Positions 10,684 to 18,737 of a stretch of 26,730 bases of DNA are shown here, in pieces. The notes beneath the pieces were generated by a model, which ran no database searches, was not told the origin of the DNA, and saw only the letters and a list, made by a program, of their open reading frames with translations. The first letter of the stretch is position 1, and every line of letters starts with the position of its first letter. The stretch is from M0108 sp937862735 (lineage in GTDB: Bacteria > Pseudomonadota > Gammaproteobacteria > Chromatiales > Chromatiaceae), in the NCBI GenBank assembly GCA_937862735.1, contig CALMDH010000293.1:1-26730 (forward strand), in the 5' to 3' direction. The translations under genes and the position numbers were made by a program.

Positions 10684-11891
10684 CCCTTACCCCCTCGAAT
10701 CTGATAAAGGCTGCCCACGCCGGTCATCTCGCTCAGGTGCCTTGCCGGCAGGGAAACCCCTTTCCCGGACAACTGCTGTTTGGAGCCGTCGAACCGGATG
10801 TCTTCGGGCGCTCTAAACAAAAGAATGTAGTCACCCGCCTTGACCTGTTGGCGTCGAGGCAACCCTTGGCTGCTGAAGACCCGATGGGGCAGCAGGTGAT
10901 AGCCCAGCCTTCCCGTCAGGTAGTCCCTTGGTTCCTTGCTCAACACGAAAAGGCGGCTCGGGCTGAGGGGCAGGCGTTGCTTTAGTTCTCCGGCGGCCTT
11001 CAGGAGTTGTTCATCTTGCGCACCTTGCGGCCTAGGGAAGGTAGAGAACTGTGCCGCCTGGGCCTGTGTGTCGAGGAGCCGGGTACCCAACAACCACTGC
11101 CACCGCGCGTCCAGCGCCAGCCAGCCTGCCAGGATCAAAATGGCCAGTGTCCAAGCAGAGGAGGGTCCCGGCCAGACCCGGCTCAATCCCCGGGCCAGGG
11201 TCCAGGCGAGCAACACCCACAGCGCCACCAAAAACACCGGGGCGAGGGCCAACGGGGGCTGACCGGTACCGGCGTGAAAATTAATCGCGCGTCCCGACCA
11301 GCCATCGACCTGGGTCCAGACCGCCGCCAGGGTCGGCGGGATGGACAGGAAGGTGGGCGCGCGGGGGACGAGAAGAAGCCGGCGCACCAGGATGGGCTCC
11401 GCCACCGGCCCCGAGAGCAACAGACCAAGCTGTTGAATTTGGCCCTCCCAACCCGGAGCGGAGCCCAGATCCACCCGGCTCGCCGCCACCTCCTCGGCCC
11501 GCAGTGGACGCCGCTGCCGCAGTTGTGGCTGGCTACTGCTGACCCAGGTCAGGGCCAGGATCGTGCCCGGCGGCGCCTCGATCTCCCAGCCCAGCCAGGC
11601 ATACCGATCAGCCCGGAATGGGGGAACCCGGGCCACCAGCAGTCCCGGCTGGTCCCTGGGCAGATCGGTGATCACCATCTCCGCTGCCGCAGCTTCACTT
11701 CGACCGTTGATCAGGGCCAGCCGGTTCGCGCCCATGCCCATGGCACCAGCGCCCTCGTCACCGATAAACAATAAATAGAGCCAGCCACTCAGCCAGAGGA
11801 TGCCGAGGGCTCCGGCCGCCGCCAACAGCAAGCCAGCCCCGTGTGCGAGGATGACCGACCAGGAAAATAGGGGGCGTATCATGGTTGCCAT
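10680..11891 (-). CDS. Membrane protein of unknown function
   Basis: This protein of 403 residues was not assigned to a family. An N-terminal helix covers about residues 10-37. It is followed by an extracytoplasmic domain of about 170 residues and two further helices at about 213-235 and 245-265. A C-terminal soluble domain has alternating hydrophobic strands (YILLFRAPED). The start is ATG at 11891, preceded by GGAAGG at 6 nt; an upstream in-frame TTG at 11909 has no ribosome site. It is the first gene of an ATGA-coupled pair with the polytopic membrane protein, which suggests a joint function, perhaps in glycan assembly or export. An accessory partner of a GT-C-like enzyme is one possibility, but that is inference. 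Confidence 0.65.
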   Translation of the reverse strand: MATMIRPLFSWSVILAHGAGLLLAAAGALGILWLSGWLYLLFIGDEGAGAMGMGANRLALINGRSEAAAAEMVITDLPRDQPGLLVARVPPFRADRYAWLGWEIEAPPGTILALTWVSSSQPQLRQRRPLRAEEVAASRVDLGSAPGWEGQIQQLGLLLSGPVAEPILVRRLLLVPRAPTFLSIPPTLAAVWTQVDGWSGRAINFHAGTGQPPLALAPVFLVALWVLLAWTLARGLSRVWPGPSSAWTLAILILAGWLALDARWQWLLGTRLLDTQAQAAQFSTFPRPQGAQDEQLLKAAGELKQRLPLSPSRLFVLSKEPRDYLTGRLGYHLLPHRVFSSQGLPRRQQVKAGDYILLFRAPEDIRFDGSKQQLSGKGVSLPARHLSEMTGVGSLYQIRGGKG

Positions 11892-12002
11892 GCGATCCTT
11901 CCGCCTCAATTGGATAGGGGCAAACGGCCACCCCGGTAATCATGTTAGAATAATTAAATGATGTTTGATAGTTCACATTCGCCCAGGCGGAGTTCGTCCA
12001 CG

Positions 12003-12021
12003 CCAAGCCCGACTGGCTTGG
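12003..12021. repeat. Inverted repeat in the divergent region
   Basis: CCAAGCC (12003-12009) and GGCTTGG (12015-12021) form a perfect 7-bp stem with a CGACT loop; GGAGGGTTTT follows. It could be an operator or a weak terminator. The gap between stem and T-run does not fit a standard terminator. Confidence 0.4.
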
Positions 12022-12107
12022 GGAGGGTTTTACGTTCCCCTGGAGCACCAAGCCGGCAAGGGACTGTTGCATCACGACAACAAAAATTGGTTTCTATGCA
12101 AGATCAG

Positions 12108-12137
12108 TTGATTGTTAAGGATTTATTTGTGTATCAA
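12108..12137 (+). promoter_or_regulatory. Candidate sigma-70 promoter for the exported NTF2-like gene
   Basis: TTGATT at 12108-12113 and TATCAA at 12132-12137 each match four of six consensus positions and are 18 nt apart, in the most AT-rich part of the gap. The start codon is about 180 nt downstream, leaving a leader that includes the CAAGATC/GATCTTG repeat. This is a consensus match by eye only. Confidence 0.25.
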
Positions 12138-12316
12138 ATGAGTACCAGTGGGCCAAAAAAGTTGCACCGCCCTATTGACAGTGCCTGGGAAGCTGGCTAA
12201 CCTTACCTCTAACAAGATCGTTGGCACTGATCTTGACCTTTGAATGAACGCGAACGGCGCCGCCCTTACGCGGTGTGGTTCGTGATCAGGGATTTAAAGC
12301 CTGGATAATTTTCCAT

Positions 12317-12850
12317 ATGGTTAGCAAGAAGTTTTCCATTACTTTCCTCCTCGCCGTCGCCATTGTGGCCCAGGGTTTAGGCTGGACGAGTGTGGTAATG
12401 GCGGATACCGAGACGCCGGCGGTCCGAACCGCACCGGAGAGCGCTTCGCAGCAGCCTGCTTTCGCGACTACATCTGAACCTAATTTCCCGCAGCCGAAAA
12501 TTAACGGCGACATAATTGCCCCCGAGGTTCTCGCGCGCCGGGTGGTGGAACGCTGGAGGGCGATGATCGACCGCAATTTCCACCTTGCCTATCAATTTTG
12601 CTCCCCCGCTTTCCGGGCTCTCTACACTCCCAAGGCGCACGCGGGTAGGTATGGTTCAGCGAAGATGGTGTGGGAGCGCGTGCAGGTTCAATCTATCGCT
12701 GCGGATGGTGCGGATGCGGCCAAGGTTTACGTCAAGATATTCTCCCGTGTCCCCTTACCGGATACCGAAAAGATGATTCCGCACGTAACGGTCGTAACTG
12801 AATCTTGGCTCCGGTCCGAGGGCGAGTGGTGGTATGTTCCGGACAATTAA
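12317..12850 (+). CDS. Exported protein with NTF2/SnoaL-like domain
   Basis: This is a predicted periplasmic or secreted protein of 177 residues. A signal peptide (VSKKFSITFLLAVAIVAQGL, cleavage near VMA-D) precedes a Ser/Pro/Thr-rich linker and a domain of about 110 residues. The segment RRVVERWRAMIDRNFHLAYQ followed by CSPAFRALYTP and paired beta strands ending WWYVPDN is typical of NTF2-like cone folds. No catalytic residues can be assigned. ATG 12317 starts at the signal peptide; an in-frame GTG at 12275 would add a polar extension and is less likely. It lies 76 nt before the large exported protein, so the two may be co-transcribed. Confidence 0.7.
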   Translation: MVSKKFSITFLLAVAIVAQGLGWTSVVMADTETPAVRTAPESASQQPAFATTSEPNFPQPKINGDIIAPEVLARRVVERWRAMIDRNFHLAYQFCSPAFRALYTPKAHAGRYGSAKMVWERVQVQSIAADGADAAKVYVKIFSRVPLPDTEKMIPHVTVVTESWLRSEGEWWYVPDN

Positions 12851-12926
12851 GTTGTCCTGATTAACTGGACTTGGTCGCGATGATCAAGAATTTTTCAACA
12901 ACAAACCCCTGCATGGGGAGGTAAAC

Positions 12927-14555
12927 ATGAAAACCCTGTCAAAGAAAAGTTTGGCTCTTTGCGTCGGTGCCATCCTTGGCGGCGCGGCCCTGGTGCCTAC
13001 CGCCCACGCCGTGCATCAAGCCGCGGATGGCTTGGGCGACGTCATGACCAATTATTACACCACCAATAGTGGCAATAGCACCCTGATCAATTACACCAAC
13101 ACCAGCGATCGTACTATCGCCATGCGTGTGCGGGTTCATGAATACCGCAATTCCCGTTCTTGGGACTTTACGGTCATCCTTTCACCCTATGATGTTTGGA
13201 ATGCCACGCTTGCCGATGGCGGCCCTGGCGTTGGTCCGGTTATCTTTACATCTGACGAAAGTTGCACCATCCCCGCCATTTCACGGGACGAAAACAATCC
13301 GACGGTGCTGGCGGACAACGGCTTCCTGGAGGCCCTTGAGAACCTGACCGTGCAAGATCCGATCGTGCGGATCGCGGAGGGTTATGTTAACGCGCTGGTC
13401 ATGGGCTCCAAGACCGAACAAGCTTCGGATGCTGATCATCTCAACGGCGTGAATTGCGCTACGGAAACGGCACGATTTGTCAACTATGCTCCAGACGCGT
13501 GGAGTACCCTATTTGCTGCCTATCCTAATTATACAAACAATGCCATCAAGGGGGTTTTCAATGTCCTGAATACCGTCTTGGGACGTAACGCGGCCACAGG
13601 CATGGATACCCTGGCTGATTTCTTTGACGGATCCCTTGCAGCGGCACCTTTAGTTGGCGGCGGGGCACCAGCGTACCCCGCCTACATTCAAAATGCCGCC
13701 GGTGGTGCAAGTAACTTGATCACCCTGCAGATGCATCCGGACGATATCAATGTCGCTCTGGGTACCGTGCCAGTGCGCTTCTTGGCCAGCTTCTTCATGC
13801 CCAACATGGCCTCGGCCAACACCTTCGCCTACAAGCTGGTGGCGGACAACGTGGTGGGCAGTACCGATGCTCCTGTCAATCGGGTGGGTGCTCAGGCGGT
13901 CAGCTATATTTACAGCCACACCGACGTGATCAACATGTGGACGGCCCGCGTTAATCCCGCCTCCGGTTGGGCGACCGCCACCGATCTGGTTGTACATTCC
14001 CCCGTCAAGCAATTCTTTGTCGATTATCCCGTTGGCCAGAATGACTTTGCCGCGGGACGCTATGAAAACAAGCCGGGTGTGCCTCCCGTTAATGTTTTGG
14101 CCAATAATGTAGCCACCGGTCCCTTTAACGAGCCGTATAACCGCACCACCGGTTTGTCTTGCGATCCGGTGACGTGGGATATCTGGGACCGTGAAGAAAA
14201 TCCCGATCCCAAGCCCATCAACTTCTCCCCGGCCAAGTGGGGTGCCAAGCTGTGCTTCGAGACCAATGTCATCACCTTTAATGGTGACAGTGCCCTGGAG
14301 TCACCGAACGGTTACAACATCGCCAGTACCTTCAATAACGGTTGGATTGATCTCAACCTGAGAAGCGAGGGTAACCGTTATGGCACTGGTACTCCTCAAA
14401 ATGGGCCTGCTGATCCTTTCCATGGCCTGCCGGTCATGAGCTGGGCCTTCACCACCCGTGACGATGCGGCCACGGGTCTTAACGAGGCGATCTCCTATCC
14501 CAGTGCCTACCAGAGCAATCTGCCCACGCAATCCCTGGGGGCTGTTGTTCCATAA
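12927..14555 (+). CDS. Exported surface-type protein of unknown function
   Basis: This is a secreted protein of 542 residues. A clear Sec signal peptide (cleavage after THA or HA at about residue 28) is followed by a beta-rich, Asn/Thr/Ala-rich mature part with few Lys. The early block with TNTSDRTIAMRVRVHEY and SWDFTVILSPYDVW resembles uncharacterised surface proteins of other sulfur- and metal-metabolising proteobacteria that carry a similar SPxDVW segment; this is from memory and not verified. The mature protein has four cysteines (in DESCTIP, GVNCATE, LSCDPV and KLCFET), enough for two disulfides. No cell-wall anchor, lipobox or autotransporter domain is visible. Translation should be strong: GGGGAGG at 12915-12921 sits five nt before ATG 12927. 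A strong terminator follows. A surface-layer or outer-surface role is plausible but not shown. Confidence 0.85.
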   Translation: MKTLSKKSLALCVGAILGGAALVPTAHAVHQAADGLGDVMTNYYTTNSGNSTLINYTNTSDRTIAMRVRVHEYRNSRSWDFTVILSPYDVWNATLADGGPGVGPVIFTSDESCTIPAISRDENNPTVLADNGFLEALENLTVQDPIVRIAEGYVNALVMGSKTEQASDADHLNGVNCATETARFVNYAPDAWSTLFAAYPNYTNNAIKGVFNVLNTVLGRNAATGMDTLADFFDGSLAAAPLVGGGAPAYPAYIQNAAGGASNLITLQMHPDDINVALGTVPVRFLASFFMPNMASANTFAYKLVADNVVGSTDAPVNRVGAQAVSYIYSHTDVINMWTARVNPASGWATATDLVVHSPVKQFFVDYPVGQNDFAAGRYENKPGVPPVNVLANNVATGPFNEPYNRTTGLSCDPVTWDIWDREENPDPKPINFSPAKWGAKLCFETNVITFNGDSALESPNGYNIASTFNNGWIDLNLRSEGNRYGTGTPQNGPADPFHGLPVMSWAFTTRDDAATGLNEAISYPSAYQSNLPTQSLGAVVP

Positions 14556-14911
14556 TTTGAGAAACGTGCCCAAGGAAGGGCGACGTCCTCGGTTTAGCCG
14601 CATTAGCTAAAATATCATTCTATTACGCTGTTGAAGCCCGCCTTGCGCGGGCTTTTTTTGCCCATCAGACCCATGAAGCGCTCTCTGGGGTTCCGAATCA
14701 ACCCGTCGTTGTTACCTGGGCGATCGAGCGCCCGCCAGTGCTGGTCTAGCGGCTATCAAGCGGTCGGGAGCCCTGGTGGCGCCCATGACCCGGTTGCTAC
14801 TCATTACTGGCGGTCTCCCACTCATCCCCGCGCTTACGCGTCGTTGGCATGCGCCATTACCCCGGTATCCGCCCTCGGCCTTGATGACCTACCATCTGGT
14901 AACCACGCCCT
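14556..14911 (+). other. Intergenic region holding the terminator
   Basis: This 356-nt gap contains the strong terminator at 14634-14659. Further on, GGGCG (14718-14722) pairs with CGCCC (14729-14733) over a six-nt loop. The rest is GC-rich and holds open frames that run into the next gene in other frames, without ribosome sites or recognisable similarity. The promoter of the prolyl isomerase gene is expected here, but no clear consensus was found. Confidence 0.4.
14634..14659 (+). terminator. Rho-independent terminator
   Basis: AAGCCCGC (14634-14641) pairs perfectly with GCGGGCTT (14647-14654) around a CTTGC loop, and the descending stem runs into seven T (14653-14659). It lies 79 nt after the exported protein stop and ends that transcript. 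Confidence 0.93.
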
Positions 14912-15832
14912 ATGAATACTTCACGCTTACCTCACATCCTCTATCTATTGCTCGGGCTGCCCTGGCTGCCCGCCGATGGCTGGGCGATGGAGGCCGATGC
15001 CGTGCTCCTGCGCGATCAGGGCCAAGAGGTCCGTGCCAGTGACTTCCGTCAGGCCTGGGCGGCTTTACCCCCCGCTGAACGGGTCCGCTACCAGGCGGAG
15101 GACCAGGCCAAGATCCTGTTGGCGGGCCTCCTGCGTGGCAAACTCATGACCGCCGAGGCGGAACGTCTGGGATTGGACCAACTTCCACAGGTCAAGGCGC
15201 GGCTGGCGGATGCCCGGCGGACGATCCTGAGCACGGCCTTGCGCGAGCATGTCGAGGCGACTATCCCTCTTCCCGATTTCATGCCCTTGGCGCGCGAACT
15301 TTATCTGACTCGCCAGTCCGAGCTGGCTACCCAGGGGGAATATCAGGCCGCACATATTCTGTTAAAGGTGGCGTGCGAGGCTGAGCGCGAGGGGCAATTG
15401 ACCAAGATTACGGCACTTAAAGCCGAATTAGCCGCCGGAGCGGATTTCGCCGCCCTGGCCCGCGCCCACTCCCAGGATGCCAGCGCCGAGGCAGGCGGCA
15501 ACCTGGGTGGCTGGCTTGACCCCCAGCATCTGGACCCCAATTTTGTCTCCGCCCTGGCGCAACTTCCCGATGGAGGGGTCAGTGAGCCAGTCCTCAGCCA
15601 ATTTGGTTATCATCTGATCAAGCGGCTGGCCTTTCGTCCCGCCGCGCTCAAGCCCTTCGAAGAGGTCCAGGAGTCCCTGATCCGGGAGGTCCGGGCAACC
15701 TATCTGCGCAGCCAACTGGCCGAGGCGCAGCAAGCCTATAATCCCAGTGCCGGCGCGGAACTGGACCCGGTGGCCTGGCAAGCCATGCAAGCAGAGTTGA
15801 CCGCCCCCCCGCCGGCCGCGGCCAAGCCCTAA
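14912..15832 (+). CDS. Periplasmic peptidyl-prolyl isomerase, parvulin (PpiC/SurA-like) type
   Basis: This predicted exported prolyl cis-trans isomerase and chaperone has 306 residues. A hydrophobic N-terminal signal (LPHILYLLLGLPWLPADGWA) is followed by a helical SurA-N-like region to about residue 125. A parvulin domain spans about 140-235, with AAHILLK, the ADFAALARAHSQDASA segment, GGNLGGW and FGYHLIKR, the standard landmarks. A helical tail rich in Ala and Pro ends the protein. The start is ATG 14912, without a strong ribosome site. It is the first gene of a rightward group, 23 nt ahead of a sulfotransferase gene. Parvulin genes of this kind are found in some exopolysaccharide clusters (EpsD-like), which fits the setting. 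Confidence 0.88.
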   Translation: MNTSRLPHILYLLLGLPWLPADGWAMEADAVLLRDQGQEVRASDFRQAWAALPPAERVRYQAEDQAKILLAGLLRGKLMTAEAERLGLDQLPQVKARLADARRTILSTALREHVEATIPLPDFMPLARELYLTRQSELATQGEYQAAHILLKVACEAEREGQLTKITALKAELAAGADFAALARAHSQDASAEAGGNLGGWLDPQHLDPNFVSALAQLPDGGVSEPVLSQFGYHLIKRLAFRPAALKPFEEVQESLIREVRATYLRSQLAEAQQAYNPSAGAELDPVAWQAMQAELTAPPPAAAKP

Positions 15833-15855
15833 CCGCTAATCAGGGAAAGGTCGCC

Positions 15856-16566
15856 ATGTTGCACTTTTTGGGGATTGGCGCGCAAAAGGCTGGCACCAGT
15901 TGGCTTTACGAGCAACTGCGTCAGCATCCGGAGTTGGAATTCCCCCTGGGTAAGGAGCCCCATTTTTGGAACTTCCCCCACGATGGCGCCGCGGTCGAAG
16001 CTTACTTGGCGACCTTTGATGCCATCCCGGCGTTGGCGGGGGAATTTACCCCCGCTTACGGTATTCTGCCGCCAGAGACCATCGCCGAGATTTACGCCAG
16101 GGTACCCAGGTTGCGGCTGATCTATCTGATTCGTAACCCGATCGAGCGGGCCTGGTCCGCGGCCAAGATGGATTGCCTGCTGGCGGGACTGGAGATCGCT
16201 ACCGCCCCGGAGGCCTGGCTACTGGAACATATTCACTCCGCGGGCTCCCGCCGACGCGGTGATTATGTCACCAGTCTGTGTAACTGGCTGTCGGTCTATT
16301 CCGCCGAGCAACTGCTGGTACTCCGCTACGAACAGATCCAGACCGCGCCCGAGGCGTTGCTCAACCGCTGCTTTGCCCATCTGGGGGTCGCGACCCGCGA
16401 TCCAGCGGAGCTACGCCGTGCTGGCAGCCGGGAGATGGTATTCGCGGGTGATCCCACCCCACCGCCGGCCCCGATTTTGGCGGAACTTCGCACCCTCTAT
16501 GGCGATGCTATCCGCGAACTCGGGGCGAAGTTACACTGGGATCTGTCGGCGTGGTTGAGAGCCTAA
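15856..16566 (+). CDS. PAPS-dependent sulfotransferase
   Basis: This enzyme transfers sulfate from 3'-phosphoadenosine 5'-phosphosulfate, here probably to a sugar of a surface glycan or glycolipid. The protein of 236 residues is at the short end for the Sulfotransfer family. The 5'-phosphosulfate loop is GAQKAGTS at residues 8-15. The 3'-phosphate motif is LIRNPIERAWS with Arg93 and Ser101. KEPHFW in between and the RYEQIQ segment are also family landmarks. ATG 15856 follows AAAGG at a suitable distance. The gene overlaps nothing; the next gene begins inside or just after its end, depending on the start chosen. The acceptor is unknown. Confidence 0.9.
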   Translation: MLHFLGIGAQKAGTSWLYEQLRQHPELEFPLGKEPHFWNFPHDGAAVEAYLATFDAIPALAGEFTPAYGILPPETIAEIYARVPRLRLIYLIRNPIERAWSAAKMDCLLAGLEIATAPEAWLLEHIHSAGSRRRGDYVTSLCNWLSVYSAEQLLVLRYEQIQTAPEALLNRCFAHLGVATRDPAELRRAGSREMVFAGDPTPPPAPILAELRTLYGDAIRELGAKLHWDLSAWLRA

Positions 16567-16622
16567 GCCGACGACTAATGGGTTGGTGGGGCGCGCGGCA
16601 TGAGCGGGGCCAAGGGACGGGG

Positions 16623-17603
16623 GTGCCAAATAAGCAGATCAGTGTATTATTTTACCGCGATTTTCAGTACTTTACTGGCGGACACCTCAAAGTGTGGCAC
16701 TATTATGAGCATGTACGCCACACTCCGGGGTACCGGCCCCTGATTGCCTTTTCTCCCACCTCGCGCTGGGATGATACTAACCCCTGGCTGCCTCAGCGTG
16801 ACCGGGTGTTGTCGCGTTGGGACCCGTGGCAGGCGGATCTCCTGTTCCTGGCGGGTATGGACTGGCTCATGTTGGGGGAAGAAGAGCGCCGCTCCCCCCC
16901 CCGACCGGTGATCAATCTCATCCAGCATGTGCGTCATGCAAACCCTGATGAGACCCTGTTTGGCTTTCTGTCATATCCGGCCCTGCGCATTTGCGTTAGC
17001 GCCGAGGTGGAACAGGCCCTGCGCGAGACGGGACGGATAAATGGACCCCTCATGACGATACCCAATGGCATCGCTCGCGACGACCTACCCCATGACCTGC
17101 CTTGGGCGGCGCGGGAAGTCGATGTCCTGGTCTTGGGTATCAAACAACCAGCCCTCGCCACTAAGCTAAGCCATGCGGTGAAGCAAGCGGGATGGCGTGT
17201 CGATGCTGTGCTGACACCCGTACCGCGACGGGAATTCCTGCGGCGCCTGGCCCGGTCACGGATGGCCCTGTTGTTGCCGAATCCCACGGAGGGCTTTTAT
17301 CTGCCCGCCTTGGAGGGCATGGCCTTGGGTACCCTGGTCATCTGTCCGGATTGCGTGGGTAACCGTGCATTCTGTATCCCCGGCCACAACTGCCTGCAGC
17401 CGCCTTATCGGGCCGAAAAGTTATTAGATGGGATCAAAGAGGCCTTCTCCTGGGCGCCAGAATTCAGTGAGGCGGTCAGGGCACGGGGGCGTGACACCGC
17501 ACTGAGGCACTCGCTGGACCGCGAACGGCAAGCCTTCGCTGTTGTAATTCAGCAATTCGTAACGACTGGGTCTGCTATGCTTGAAACAGTTGACAGCCAT
17601 TAA
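16623..17603 (+). CDS. GT-B-like glycosyltransferase
   Basis: This protein of 326 residues has an N-terminal segment (VLFYRDFQYFTGGHLKVW) and a C-terminal segment (PNPTEGFYLPALEGMALG) that fit a GT-B glycosyltransferase. In the latter a conserved glutamate precedes the donor-site helix; PNGIARDDL marks the interdomain region. It is shorter than most GT4 enzymes and not assignable to a sugar. The frame is open back to a GTG at 16551, overlapping the sulfotransferase gene by 16 nt. GTG at 16623 is preferred because AAGGGA (16612-16617) precedes it and homologous proteins usually start just before this strand. It is probably co-transcribed with the sulfotransferase gene. Confidence 0.75.
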   Translation: MPNKQISVLFYRDFQYFTGGHLKVWHYYEHVRHTPGYRPLIAFSPTSRWDDTNPWLPQRDRVLSRWDPWQADLLFLAGMDWLMLGEEERRSPPRPVINLIQHVRHANPDETLFGFLSYPALRICVSAEVEQALRETGRINGPLMTIPNGIARDDLPHDLPWAAREVDVLVLGIKQPALATKLSHAVKQAGWRVDAVLTPVPRREFLRRLARSRMALLLPNPTEGFYLPALEGMALGTLVICPDCVGNRAFCIPGHNCLQPPYRAEKLLDGIKEAFSWAPEFSEAVRARGRDTALRHSLDRERQAFAVVIQQFVTTGSAMLETVDSH

Positions 17604-17832
17604 TGAGAAGCCTAGCATAAACTCGATCGTGGTGGTTGTAGCTAACATTACGGTCTTCCTCATCAAATCACTTCTTCCCACACAGCAAACTCCGCATTAC
17701 ACGGCAAGGTGAATGCAATATCTTTTAGTAAAGACTCTTGGGAGGTAATGATGTTAGATACCTAGCTTTCCATTATTCGTTCACCGCGCGAATATCTTTC
17801 AACTCTACCATTCATAAACCGGGTGACCCATC

Positions 17833-18534
17833 ATGATCAAAACATCTCAATTTGGCATATCTCTCGCTGTGGCTGCCTGTCTATCGGCTGGTAGCTTACA
17901 AGCTGGTGCAGCAGCACCTGTGTTTCCTAACAACCAGCAGGATTGGAGCCAGGTACCTTTTTTTAAATATCCAAGTTCCTGTACTCAGACTAATGTTAAG
18001 GGAACTTACATTCTTAATGCGACTGAAGGGTCCCATGGTGGCAATTCAGATGCTATCTATGCAGGTACTAATGCTTTTAGTTTTGATTCTGGAGTGGGTT
18101 CTGGTACCCAAGAGGGAACAATAAGTACTTCTACGATGAGTGTTCCTGCTGTGCCGCTTGCCGGCATGATAGCCTTCGATGGGTTGGGTCGTTATCGGGC
18201 AATGTTGTCCGGGCCGTTTAGCTATGGTCCTGGATCTAATTATCCTAATATCATGGTGTTTGATGGCAACTATATGATGATGGGTTGTGTCTTATATATT
18301 TTAACGGAATTTGAGGCTTTGAGTGAAGATTACGATGCTTTTGAATTTTACGCCCACATTAATCCATTGCAGAATACTATGACATTTAGTGCCTATCTCG
18401 AAGACTGGTATCCCACGGGAGTTATTACTGCTAACTGGCAGGATGTCTTCTTTGGGGGTATGGGGGGTAAAGCGTCCTCCTCTGCCAGTTTAATTCCTTT
18501 CACCAGTCCTACTCAGCGTCCTACCATCGAATAG
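17833..18534 (+). CDS. Exported protein of unknown function
   Basis: This is a predicted secreted protein of 233 residues, not recognised as a known family. A signal peptide covers the first 24-28 residues (Ala-rich cleavage region). The mature part is rich in Ser, Gly, Tyr, Phe and Asn, acidic, with very few Lys or Arg, and has two cysteines (PSSCTQ and MGCVLY). That composition fits an outer-surface or beta-structured protein. There is no lipobox or anchor. Its coding sequence is visibly AT-richer than the genes to the left (many TAT, AAT, TTT and GTT codons), a hint of different origin. It stands alone: 229 nt of AT-rich DNA lies before it and a strong terminator behind it. No good ribosome site precedes ATG 17833. 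Confidence 0.7.
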   Translation: MIKTSQFGISLAVAACLSAGSLQAGAAAPVFPNNQQDWSQVPFFKYPSSCTQTNVKGTYILNATEGSHGGNSDAIYAGTNAFSFDSGVGSGTQEGTISTSTMSVPAVPLAGMIAFDGLGRYRAMLSGPFSYGPGSNYPNIMVFDGNYMMMGCVLYILTEFEALSEDYDAFEFYAHINPLQNTMTFSAYLEDWYPTGVITANWQDVFFGGMGGKASSSASLIPFTSPTQRPTIE

Positions 18535-18624
18535 GGGGTAGGCGTGCTGGGTATCCTTGCGAATAATTAAAAATTTCTCTGCTCCCGTTCCACGGGAAAA
18601 TACCACGTTTTTTATGAAGAAAAT

Positions 18625-18658
18625 AAGCCATCTGGTTTTGCCAGGTGGCTTTTCTTTT
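18625..18658 (+). terminator. Rho-independent terminator
   Basis: AAGCCATCTGG (18625-18635) pairs with CCAGGTGGCTT (18641-18651) with a single G-U pair, around a TTTTG loop, followed by a T-rich tail to 18658. It lies 91 nt after the exported protein gene and ends its transcript. Confidence 0.92.
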
Positions 18659-18737
18659 GATTATTCCCTTTTCAAAATTATCGCTAATGCTGGTTACGAT
18701 CAGGTCGTGTATCCTGAATGATACTGGGTTTTTTAAT

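Larger units (their letters stand above)
11892..12316. other. Divergent intergenic region
   Basis: This 425-nt gap separates the minus-strand membrane operon from the rightward exported-protein genes, so promoters for both directions are expected. On the minus strand TGAACT and TATTCT lie 17 nt apart near 11945-11980, a weak sigma-70 match. It also contains an inverted repeat at 12003-12021 and a CAAGATC/GATCTTG repeat (12213-12219 with 12229-12235). A 10-20% AT-richer stretch covers about 12075-12145. An open frame of 80 codons at 11958-12200 shows no recognisable protein features. Confidence 0.4.

Noticed and set aside
11925..11960. GGGGCAAACGG resembling the start of a cyclic di-GMP (GEMM) riboswitch
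   Set aside because: The second conserved half (GACGCAAAGC-like segment and its stem) is absent downstream on this strand.
11958..12200. 80-codon open frame in the divergent intergenic region
   Set aside because: It has no ribosome site, a low-complexity Ser/Pro-rich beginning, and spans inverted repeats and a candidate promoter.
14776..15042. 88-codon open frame overlapping the start of the prolyl isomerase gene
   Set aside because: It lies largely in a different frame over a well-supported signal peptide and coding start and shows no family features.
17740..17765. GGGAGG followed by two ATG codons and a stop after five codons
   Set aside because: The spacing to the ATG is too short and the frame too small. 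It is probably chance in an AT-rich spacer.
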